DNA from: Lachnospiraceae bacterium
Lineage (GTDB): Bacteria; Bacillota; Clostridia; Lachnospirales; Lachnospiraceae
Direction of reading: 5' to 3'
Assembly: GCA_021202335.1 (NCBI GenBank)
Contig: JAJQDE010000001.1
Span: 1 to 52,824, forward strand
Length of the DNA: 52,824 nt
Positions 8,995 through 15,570 of this stretch are shown here, one piece after another. Numbering within the stretch: the stretch's first letter is position 1; the number at the start of each line of letters is the position of its first letter. The notes under the pieces were generated by a model. It ran no database searches. It was not told where the DNA came from and saw nothing but the letters and a program-made list of their open reading frames with translations. The translations under genes and the position numbers were made by a program.

Positions 8995-9219
8995 TCAGTC
9001 GTTCTTTTCCTCACAGCCACAGGTTTCCGGTCCCGGGAAGCCCGCAAAACCGCGAGGCGGCAGCCTGTCGTCGCCTCGTCCACGGGGCGGCTCCACGGGC
9101 GGTGCAAGCGGACTGATTCCCTCACAGCCACAGTCGTTGGAGCGGCCGTTACCACATCCACAGCCGTTTCCGTTTCCTGAACAGAGCAGTAATAAAATAA
9201 GCAGCCAACAGCAATTCAT
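8995..9219 (-). CDS. Small Cys/Gly-rich protein
   Basis: A 74-residue protein that I do not recognise by name. It begins with a short hydrophobic stretch (MNCCWLLILLLLC) and continues with a Gly/Asn/Cys-rich segment (NGNGCGCGNGRSNDCGC). A Pro/Arg-rich middle (PLAPPVEPPRGRGDD) follows, then a CGCEEKND tail. A GAGGAG Shine-Dalgarno sits eight bases before the ATG. Codon use and spacing fit a real gene between the DUF5662 gene and the methionine synthase operon. Similar short Cys-rich, N-terminally hydrophobic proteins occur in Clostridia, some annotated as high-cysteine chorion-like. A membrane- or spore-surface role is only a guess. Confidence 0.65.
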   Translation of the reverse strand: MNCCWLLILLLLCSGNGNGCGCGNGRSNDCGCEGISPLAPPVEPPRGRGDDRLPPRGFAGFPGPETCGCEEKND

Positions 9220-9230
9220 AAAAACAACTC

Positions 9231-9266
9231 CTCATACATAAGCCATTCTAATAATTAATGTATGAG
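9231..9266 (-). other. Hairpin in the leader of the Cys-rich gene
   Basis: Arms CTCATACAT (9231-9239) and ATGTATGAG (9258-9266) pair perfectly over an 18-base loop. In the minus-strand transcript the hairpin base touches the GAGGAG ribosome binding site of the Cys-rich gene, so it could modulate translation or mark the 3' end of the DUF5662 message. There is no U-run. Confidence 0.4.
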
Positions 9267-9281
9267 AAGTCTTTATTTTGG

Positions 9282-9851
9282 TTACTTTTTACGGCAATTT
9301 TTACGATGCTCCTCCACCTTTATCTGCGGAATAAGCCTTTTCCTGATATAACGCATGGTATACGCCTCGCCTTTGGCTGCCAGCATTTTAAGAAGCCCCT
9401 CAAGCAGCCTTCGGGTATCTTCGTGCATATACTCCCCCGGATTGCCGCCAAGATAATACTTAAGCGGCATATCATCCGTATACTTGTCCTTATTATAATT
9501 CTTTGACGCCGCCACGCGGTCTATGAACATTTCTATCACATAGCGCATCGGCATCTTCGCCGGAATAATTCCCTTGCCTGTCCTTGAGCTGTAATCCATC
9601 CAGTATTCATAATGATGCCTGTTGCGCCCCTTGTGGTGAAGCCACGCCGACGAGTAGCCCTTGTCCAGGCGCTCCGCGTTGTTCGGGCTTTGCGTCCCCT
9701 GATAATATTTTGCGCCCATGATAAACTCGCTCGGCATATACTTTGACAAATCGTGCAGTAAACCCTGACGGTAAAGACCCAGCCTGAAACAGCCCGCCAT
9801 CACCATCAGCTTATGCTCCGTAATTGTTTTAAAGTGTTTCCAAATCTGCAA
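9282..9851 (-). CDS. DUF5662 family protein
   Basis: A 189-residue protein of unknown function, matching the DUF5662 pattern WKHFKTITEHK ... GLLHDLSKY ... AWLHHKGRNRHHYEYW. The HD pair at H33-D34 and the later His cluster (about 72-80) suggest an HD-like metal-binding fold, possibly a hydrolase. Start choice: TTG at 9851 follows AAGGGGAAATAAGGT and keeps the conserved N-terminal WKHF segment; the next ATG would remove it. It overlaps the end of the upstream GH13-like gene by 23 bases, so the two are probably co-transcribed. No membrane segment or signal peptide is seen. Confidence 0.8.
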   Translation of the reverse strand: MQIWKHFKTITEHKLMVMAGCFRLGLYRQGLLHDLSKYMPSEFIMGAKYYQGTQSPNNAERLDKGYSSAWLHHKGRNRHHYEYWMDYSSRTGKGIIPAKMPMRYVIEMFIDRVAASKNYNKDKYTDDMPLKYYLGGNPGEYMHEDTRRLLEGLLKMLAAKGEAYTMRYIRKRLIPQIKVEEHRKNCRKK

Positions 9852-11802
9852 CCTTATTTCCCCTTCTTATTTTTGCGGCAGCCGGCATCTGTTTTTTGAC
9901 GGCAGGCTTTTTCTTCACAGGCTCCGGAAGCTTTTTCCCAACGAGCACAGACACGCTCCGTGGGGAAATATCAATATATCCCGTATTTTTCTCGCGGTCA
10001 GTCACAAGCTCATTTTCCGCCGTTTCAAACGCCTTTGTCCACTCAAAGCCCGCAATTGACGGCAACGCAAAGCGATGCGGGTTCCAATGCATATTGCTCG
10101 CAATGTAAATATAATCGGCGCTCCCGCCGTCAAGCCCGCGCCCGCAGTACATAATGCCAATCTGCCTGTTGCCGGCGTCGGTCTTAAGCTTCCATGCCTC
10201 CTCGCCGTGATAGGAAAGGTCGGGATAGCCGCAGCCAAACCGGTCTAGCATAGTCATGGCATCGTCCAAATGCACTATCGGATGTGATTTGCGAAAGGCT
10301 ATCAGCTCTTTTACATACTCGAAAATGTCCGTATTCTTTGTCAGTCCGCGCCAGTCAACCCAGCCGACTTCATTATCCTGGCAATAGCAGTTATTGTTTC
10401 CATACCGGCTGTTTCCAAACTCATCCCCCGCAAAAATCAGCGGCGTCCCCTGCGCCATAAACAGGAAGCTCAGCGCGTTTTTCATCTGCTTATGCCGAAG
10501 CTGCGTGATTGCCTTTTTGCGCGACGGTCCCTCCACGCCGCAGTTCCAACTGCAATTATAGTCCGTTCCGTCCGTGTTTCCCTCGCCGTTATCCTCGTTG
10601 TGCTTATGGTCGTAGGAAACAAGATCCGCAAGCGTAAAGCCGTAATAATTTGCCATATAGTTGATAATGCCACACCTTTGGTCGTAGTTGCGCATATGGT
10701 GTTGGAAGCTTCCCAGCATCGCGCCGTCACCCTTCAAATACCTGCGCATGTCGTACATAAAGCCGTCCCCGTAATACGCTAAATTTTTGCACTGTAAATT
10801 CGCTGAAGCCGGGTAAATCTCATCAAGGCTGAAATCCTCGCACATAAGCTTTGTGTGCGCAAACAGCGGCTCTGTCGCAATCAGCGTCATGGGAACGCGC
10901 TCTCCCTTTAAATGAAATCCGTCAATACGGTATTCCAGCAGCCAATGCTTTAAAATTTCCAAAATATAGCTCTGCTTTATATTCGGCGGGAAATAAAACT
11001 GCATGATAAGCTCAATACCGTTTTTGTGAAGCTCCCTCACCATGCGCTTAAACTCAAGGCTTGCGTCCTCACCCGCCGCAAACGACGCCTTTGGCGCAAA
11101 GTAAAACGCCTCCTTGTAGCCCCAGCAGTTTAAACGCCTCGGCTGCGCCGGCTCCTCCACGTTTTCTATCCTTGCGTCGATATGCCCGACCTGATACTCT
11201 ATCGTGTGCGTCATCGCAATGCTCTCCACATTGTCCCACTCGCACTCCTCAAACTCATATGCCGGCATAAGCTCTAAGGCATTTATTCCAAGCTCCTTTA
11301 AATAAGGGATTTTTTCGATAATCCCCTCAAAGGTTCCCTTATGCTTTACCCTTGACGAGCCGTGCTTTGTAAAGCTTCTGACGTTACAGCAATACATAAC
11401 GCTCTCATTGTATGGGATATGAAGCTGCGCCGTGCCCTGCCAGTCAAACGGGCTGCCGTAAAAGCTTCCCCTAAGAAACGGGCGTTTCAGCTCACCTCTT
11501 CTCCACCTCTCATTTCCGACAATCCGCTTCGCATAGGTGTCAACGAGCACCTTATCGCCGACAAAAAAATTATATTCGTAGCGCGTGCTGTCTATTCCCT
11601 CTATCAGAGCGCAGAAAATATTCCCGACTCTGCAGCTTTTGTCAAACAAAATACGCTCCCTTTGCTCAACTCCCTTTCGATAAAGGATAATCCCGCACTC
11701 CGCATTTGTATCGTTTACCATTGAAAAATTAATACTGCCATCCACATTCAGGGAGGCGCCCAGTGGGTAGGGCTGTCCGTTTTTAATTTTAAGCTTTTTC
11801 AT
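9829..11802 (-). CDS. GH13 (glycogen-debranching-like) protein with degenerate active site
   Basis: A 657-residue protein with the GlgX/isoamylase layout: N-terminal beta-sandwich (about 1-110), a TIM-barrel region (about 130-560) and a C-terminal beta domain. Family landmarks remain: LGINALELMPAYEF, LNCWGYKEAFYFAP, YYGDGFMYDMRRYLKGD and a KHNEDNGEGNTDGTDYNCSWNCG loop. The catalytic regions do not. Region I (265-273) reads IMQFYFPPN instead of a D-x3-NH motif. Region II (294-299) is DGFHLK, losing the Arg and the nucleophile Asp. Region IV (381-390) is NYMANYYGFT, losing the H-D pair. Only the region III Glu (E322 in KLMCEDF) survives. It is therefore probably not an ordinary hydrolase and may bind glycogen or act as a regulator. 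The Shine-Dalgarno is AGAGAGG. Confidence 0.85.
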   Translation of the reverse strand: MKKLKIKNGQPYPLGASLNVDGSINFSMVNDTNAECGIILYRKGVEQRERILFDKSCRVGNIFCALIEGIDSTRYEYNFFVGDKVLVDTYAKRIVGNERWRRGELKRPFLRGSFYGSPFDWQGTAQLHIPYNESVMYCCNVRSFTKHGSSRVKHKGTFEGIIEKIPYLKELGINALELMPAYEFEECEWDNVESIAMTHTIEYQVGHIDARIENVEEPAQPRRLNCWGYKEAFYFAPKASFAAGEDASLEFKRMVRELHKNGIELIMQFYFPPNIKQSYILEILKHWLLEYRIDGFHLKGERVPMTLIATEPLFAHTKLMCEDFSLDEIYPASANLQCKNLAYYGDGFMYDMRRYLKGDGAMLGSFQHHMRNYDQRCGIINYMANYYGFTLADLVSYDHKHNEDNGEGNTDGTDYNCSWNCGVEGPSRKKAITQLRHKQMKNALSFLFMAQGTPLIFAGDEFGNSRYGNNNCYCQDNEVGWVDWRGLTKNTDIFEYVKELIAFRKSHPIVHLDDAMTMLDRFGCGYPDLSYHGEEAWKLKTDAGNRQIGIMYCGRGLDGGSADYIYIASNMHWNPHRFALPSIAGFEWTKAFETAENELVTDREKNTGYIDISPRSVSVLVGKKLPEPVKKKPAVKKQMPAAAKIRRGNKVADLETL

Positions 11803-11834
11803 AAGACCTCTCTGTTGATATTATATTTGTATTT

Positions 11835-11936
11835 CTATGACTGATTGTCCACAAGCGCCGGCAAAATTGCCTGAATTTCGTCATGTATAACTATATCCAC
11901 CTTTCTGTCAGGCAGATATTTTTCCTTTAATTGAGG
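11835..11936 (-). pseudogene. C-terminal remnant of a sirtuin-like gene
   Basis: Directly after the stop of the sirtuin-like ORF, another reading frame stays open for 33 codons. It reads ...LKEKYLPDRKVDIVIHDEIQ and then AILPALVDNQS before TAG. The segment VDIVIHDEIQAILPAL resembles the last strand and helix of Sir2 proteins (A-D-[LI]-V-I-x-x-x-x-x-x-[VI]-[LF]-P). Together with the truncated N-terminal ORF it suggests a deletion plus frameshift that removed the middle of the gene. The assignment rests on pattern only. Confidence 0.45.
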
Positions 11937-12367
11937 TCAAACATTTTATTGCACCGCCGGCATTTATTGGAATGTATGCTTCCATTAAGCTCTACCACAT
12001 TATTAAAGCGTATCCCGTCCGGAATACCGTGGAAATTCTGGTTAATCACGGCAGAAAGCTTCCCCTGCTCCTGAAGCCGCAAAAGCGCCTCATAAGCCGG
12101 TGTCGGCTTTACCTCCATCGAGAGGATTTCGTTTTTGTAGAAGCGATAAAACCTCTCAACCTTCGCGTTACAAAAGGCTGTGGAAATCATGTCCTCAGGG
12201 GTATATCCGTAGGCTTCCTCCACCCGGTAGGTTTCCTCATTGCTGTCAAGGTCATAGCCTCCGCCCTCAACCATCATTTCAATCCCAAGCACTGCCACAA
12301 TGCTCTTTGCCTCTGATATTTTTCTTCTGATATAGCTGATTATTTTCTCATCCGTTTCCGGTTTCAT
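11927..12367 (-). CDS. Truncated Sir2-like (sirtuin) protein
   Basis: A 146-residue ORF resembling the N-terminal half of a divergent clostridial Sir2 family. It has a Rossmann-like start (SIVAVLGIEMMVEGG), a YRVEEAYGYTPEDM segment, FYRFYKNEIL, a NQNFHGIP stretch at the usual N-x-D-x-L-H position, and VELNGSIHSNKCRRCNK with the first zinc CxxC pair. The G-A-G-x-S NAD motif of true sirtuins is missing. The protein stops just after the first CxxC, so the second zinc pair and the distal NAD-binding region are absent. Canonical members are about 240 residues. The following 100 bases hold a possible C-terminal remnant in another frame. Probably a decaying gene with no deacetylase activity. The Shine-Dalgarno GAGGTG is part of a repeat shared with 36858-36888. 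Confidence 0.6.
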   Translation of the reverse strand: MKPETDEKIISYIRRKISEAKSIVAVLGIEMMVEGGGYDLDSNEETYRVEEAYGYTPEDMISTAFCNAKVERFYRFYKNEILSMEVKPTPAYEALLRLQEQGKLSAVINQNFHGIPDGIRFNNVVELNGSIHSNKCRRCNKMFDLN

Positions 12368-12369
12368 GC

Positions 12370-12400
12370 TTTCACCTCATGTCACGACCACAGGGAATGA
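12370..12400 (-). repeat. Dispersed 31-bp repeat, copy 1
   Basis: Matches 36858-36888 at 27 of 31 positions; the core shared by both is ATGTCACGACC on the plus strand. On the minus strand it ends in GAGGTGAAA, the ribosome binding site of the sirtuin-like gene. Confidence 0.7.
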
Positions 12401-12427
12401 ATAAATGCATACTGATACTCCACTATC

Positions 12428-12457
12428 ATAATACTCGCTTAGTATACCTTATGTCAA
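12428..12457 (-). promoter_or_regulatory. Promoter of the sirtuin-like gene
   Basis: Minus strand: TTGACA (12452-12457), an 18-base spacer and TATTAT (12428-12433), about 60 bases ahead of the start codon. The 12368-12569 gap holds this promoter, the 31-bp repeat and the divergent promoter for the DUF1292 gene. Confidence 0.65.
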
Positions 12458-12480
12458 TTTAATTTTTATTAGGTCTTGCT

Positions 12481-12509
12481 TTGTCCGCATAATTTATGTA
12501 AGATATAAT
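12481..12509 (+). promoter_or_regulatory. Promoter of the DUF1292-DUF2225 operon
   Basis: Plus strand: TTGTCC (12481-12486), a 17-base spacer and a perfect TATAAT (12504-12509). Confidence 0.75.
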
Positions 12510-12569
12510 TGTATATAAATCTGCCATTTTTTTGAAAACAACACGGGCAGGGAAAGGCATGGTGCAACA

Positions 12570-12902
12570 ATGGCAAGCAATAATACAAACGGATATGACG
12601 ACGAGGAGATGACCGTGGAGCTTGAGCTTGACGACGGTCAGAAGGTCAGCTGCTCAATCATCACAATCCTGACAGTTGACAAAAAAGATTATATTGTCCT
12701 TCTTCCGCTTGATGAAAACGGAAATAACGATGACGGAGAGGTATGGTTTTACCGCTATTCCGAGGACGAAGAAAATCCCGACGCCGAGCCCTCTCTTGTA
12801 TATATTGATGACGACGAGGAGTACGAAAACGTAGCGGACGCTTTTGACGAGTATCTCGACAACGCGGAATTCGATGAGCTAATCGATTCCGATGCTGAAT
12901 AA
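12570..12902 (+). CDS. DUF1292 family protein (YrzB-like)
   Basis: A 110-residue, strongly acidic protein with the DUF1292 core: MTVELELDDGQKVSCSIITILTVDKKDYIVLLPL, then VWFYRYSEDEE and a C-terminal DEEYENVADAFDEYLD. The family is widespread in Firmicutes, where it often lies near ruvX/alaS, but its function is unknown. Here the partner is a DUF2225 gene starting 17 bases after its stop. AAAGG lies 12 bases before the ATG, a slightly long spacing. The ~25 percent Asp+Glu content and lack of cysteines or membrane segments suggest a soluble cytosolic protein. Confidence 0.88.
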   Translation: MASNNTNGYDDEEMTVELELDDGQKVSCSIITILTVDKKDYIVLLPLDENGNNDDGEVWFYRYSEDEENPDAEPSLVYIDDDEEYENVADAFDEYLDNAEFDELIDSDAE

Positions 12903-12918
12903 AGGAGGAAAAGGTACA

Positions 12919-13683
12919 ATGGATATGACGGCAATGGAAGAGGCAGTCGCAAAGGAAAAAGCACTGATTATAGACAGGAAGTACACCTGCCCTGTGTGCG
13001 ATAAGCAGATACACTCTAAGGCAGTAAAATCAAACTCTGCAAAGTTTATTGATTCCATGGCGGACTTAAGACCGGTCCACAACAACATTAACATCACAAA
13101 ATACGACGCAATATGCTGCCCTCACTGCGGTTTTGCGGCGCTTACAAAGAATTTCACAAAAACCACGTCCACACAGAGGAAGCTGATTCGTGAAAAAATA
13201 CAGGCAAATTACAAATCCCACGATGAAACGGAAAGCGATATTTATACGACGGAGGTTGCCATAAGCAGAATGAAAATGGCGCTTCTTTGTTCGGTCACAA
13301 AGGGCGGGAAGGACAGCGAAATCGGAAATGTATGCGTGAAAATCAGTTGGCTTTACGAAAGCCTTGCGGAGGAGATTGACGACAGCGACCCGCATGCCGA
13401 AGAAAAGCGCGCCCTGTACATAAAGGAAGCGGACAACTATGCCTTCAACGCATACGACCATCTTTCCAATGCGAGAATGAAAGAGGGCTTCCCCATTGCC
13501 GGCATGAACGAAACGACCTTGGACTATCTACTCGCCTATTATGCATACAAAAAGGGAGAATACCAGACCGGTATGCAACTCCTCTCAGGCGTAGTGACAA
13601 GCAGGAGCGTTTCGCCGCGCCTTAAGGAAAAAGGGCTGGAGCTAAAGGACATGCTTTCCGAAAAGCTTCACGAAAACGACTGA
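12919..13683 (+). CDS. DUF2225 family protein
   Basis: A 254-residue protein of unknown function. It has two zinc-binding-type pairs near the N-terminus (YTCPVCDKQ and AICCPHCGFAA) and a helical, TPR-like C-terminal half (KISWLYESLAEEID ... LDYLLAYYAYKKGEYQTGMQLLSGV). The ATG at 12919 follows AAAGGAGG by ten bases; an in-frame ATG at 12892 lies inside the DUF1292 gene and has no such site. It is probably co-transcribed with the DUF1292 gene and ends at the terminator at 13721-13748. Confidence 0.88.
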   Translation: MDMTAMEEAVAKEKALIIDRKYTCPVCDKQIHSKAVKSNSAKFIDSMADLRPVHNNINITKYDAICCPHCGFAALTKNFTKTTSTQRKLIREKIQANYKSHDETESDIYTTEVAISRMKMALLCSVTKGGKDSEIGNVCVKISWLYESLAEEIDDSDPHAEEKRALYIKEADNYAFNAYDHLSNARMKEGFPIAGMNETTLDYLLAYYAYKKGEYQTGMQLLSGVVTSRSVSPRLKEKGLELKDMLSEKLHEND

Positions 13684-13695
13684 TTGACCGGCACT

Positions 13696-15570
13696 TCAGA
13701 AAATTTCATTCAAAAAACGCGAGGGCAGGAAGCTTCCTGCCTCTTTTTCGTGAATATAAAAAATGAAAAGCTTTTCCTTTGCCCGCGTCATCGCCACATA
13801 AAACATACGCCTCTCCTCCTCAAGCTCCGCATCGGTCACCGCCTTTTTGTGCGGCACGACGCCCTCATTCACGTCGGGAAGTATCACTATCTTCCACTCA
13901 AGCCCCTTTGAAGCGTGCATTGTCACAATGCTGACCGCATCCTCGTTTCCGCTTTGGCTTTTTCCGGACGCCGCCTGCATCATCGCATCATAGCCCTCAA
14001 TGTGCTCAAGCCACTCTCCGATTGTGTCAAAGCCCTTTGCAAGCTGCTGCAGCCCGTCAAGCTCCGCAAGCTTTTCAGCGCTGTCAAGCCCGCGCTCCGC
14101 GCACTGCTTTTTGACGTGCGCATCATAGCCCACGCCTTTTCGGATAAAATTCACTGCCGAAAACGGATTAAGCCCCCTGATAAAGGCAAAATCCTCATAG
14201 AGCTTTACTATATTGCGCACCACATAGTCCTCATTTTTGCAGCTCTGCAGCAAATCATACATGCCAAAGGGCTTTGACGGCACATGGCTCCGTCTGATAT
14301 ATCTGACAGGGCTGTTCATAAGCCTTAAAAAATCGGAAACGCTGTCCTCACGCAGCGCATAGCGAAGATACGCCGTTATATCCCTTGCTATGGGCGTCTG
14401 ATAAATATTTTTTGGCTTCTCGTTCACACGGAAGGGAATTTCCTCCCTTGTAAGGCATGGCAGCGTATGCATCATGTGGCTGCCCGTGCGGTAAAGGATT
14501 GCTATGTCGCTGTAATGCGCATCCTCCCGGGACATATACTGCCTGATTAAAAGCGCAATATTCTCCGCCTGCTTCTGCTTTGACTCGAAGGAATATACCT
14601 TTACTCCGTCCATATGCGGATTTTGCGTTTCCACCTGCTTTTCAAAGCGCACCCTGTTGTGCGCAATAATCTTTCCCGCAGCGTCCACAATATCCCGTCT
14701 GCTCCTGTAATTGACATTCAGCAAAATCCGTTTCGCACATGGGTAATCCTTCTCAAAATTCAGCATAAGCTCGGGTCTTGAGCCTCTAAAGCCATATATG
14801 GACTGATCGTCGTCCCCCACGATAAAAAGATTATCCTGCGGCTTTGCAAGCAGACGCACCACCTCATACTGCAAGGGACAGATATCCTGAAATTCGTCTA
14901 TCAGTATGTATTTGAACCGCTCCTGCCACATTTTAAGCGTATCCGGGCGCGACAGCAGCAAATCCCTGCATAAGAGCACCATGTCGTCAAAATCCACAAG
15001 CCTGTGGCTGTTCATTTCCCTTTTATATGCGGCGTAAATGTATTCGAGCTGCTCCTGCGGCACGGTTTCACTCTGAAACTCCTGCGGCGTTATCCCGTTA
15101 TTTTTGATGGCGCTGATTTCAGACAAAAGGCTTTGGACAAAATCGCCGTCGTTGTCCCGCGCTTTGTCCGTCCGGTTCTCTCCCTCGCCCTGCTCCTGCG
15201 GCATCTCCTCAAGGATTTGCGAAATCAGCCTGTATTTATCGCTCTCTCTTATGATGTTTTCAGCCGTAAATTTATAGGTGCGCCGCAATATTTGGAAAAA
15301 GGTGGCGTGAAAGGTCCCGAAGCTGACAGGGCAGCTTCCTCTGTCCATAATACGCAAAAAACGCTCCTGCATTTCCTTCGCGGCAGCCTTTGTGAACGTA
15401 ATAACGAGAATATCCTCGGGATTTACGTTCCTCTCCTCTATTAAATATTTTATTCTTTGGGTAATCACAAGAGTTTTCCCGGAGCCGGGGCCTGCCAACA
15501 CAAGCATCGCCCCTTCTCCGTGAGTTATGGCGCCTGACTGCGCCTCGTTCAGATTCAGATTATTCAGCAT
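13696..15570 (-). CDS. UvrD/PcrA-type superfamily 1 DNA helicase
   Basis: A 3'-5' ATP-dependent DNA helicase of about 624 residues, shorter than PcrA or UvrD (700 or more), with no long C-terminal extension. Helicase motifs appear in order: LNEAQSGAI (Q motif), GPGSGKT (I), TFTKAAAKEMQERF (Ia), YILIDEFQDICPLQYE (II), GDDDQSIYGFRGS (III), VNYRSRRDIV (IV), SIVTMHASKGLEWKIVILP (V) and EEERRMFYVAMTRAKEKL (VI). The ATG at 15570 overlaps the gltX stop by 11 bases; a TTG at 15585 is the alternative. The last codons overlap a plus-strand terminator. Likely roles are repair or clearing replication blocks, but the exact member (PcrA, UvrD or Rep) is not decided. Confidence 0.93.
   Translation of the reverse strand: MLNNLNLNEAQSGAITHGEGAMLVLAGPGSGKTLVITQRIKYLIEERNVNPEDILVITFTKAAAKEMQERFLRIMDRGSCPVSFGTFHATFFQILRRTYKFTAENIIRESDKYRLISQILEEMPQEQGEGENRTDKARDNDGDFVQSLLSEISAIKNNGITPQEFQSETVPQEQLEYIYAAYKREMNSHRLVDFDDMVLLCRDLLLSRPDTLKMWQERFKYILIDEFQDICPLQYEVVRLLAKPQDNLFIVGDDDQSIYGFRGSRPELMLNFEKDYPCAKRILLNVNYRSRRDIVDAAGKIIAHNRVRFEKQVETQNPHMDGVKVYSFESKQKQAENIALLIRQYMSREDAHYSDIAILYRTGSHMMHTLPCLTREEIPFRVNEKPKNIYQTPIARDITAYLRYALREDSVSDFLRLMNSPVRYIRRSHVPSKPFGMYDLLQSCKNEDYVVRNIVKLYEDFAFIRGLNPFSAVNFIRKGVGYDAHVKKQCAERGLDSAEKLAELDGLQQLAKGFDTIGEWLEHIEGYDAMMQAASGKSQSGNEDAVSIVTMHASKGLEWKIVILPDVNEGVVPHKKAVTDAELEEERRMFYVAMTRAKEKLFIFYIHEKEAGSFLPSRFLNEIF
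13721..13748 (+). terminator. Intrinsic terminator of the DUF1292-DUF2225 operon
   Basis: A palindromic stem built on GCAGGAAG/CTTCCTGC, extended by GAG/CTC with one bulged G, is followed by TTTTT. It is read on the plus strand and lies inside the last codons of the convergent helicase gene. Confidence 0.8.

Noticed and set aside
8949-9161. A 70-residue frame overlapping the Cys-rich gene in another frame
   Set aside because: Its start lacks a Shine-Dalgarno and its product is Arg-rich with no recognisable pattern; the Cys-rich frame has a strong site.
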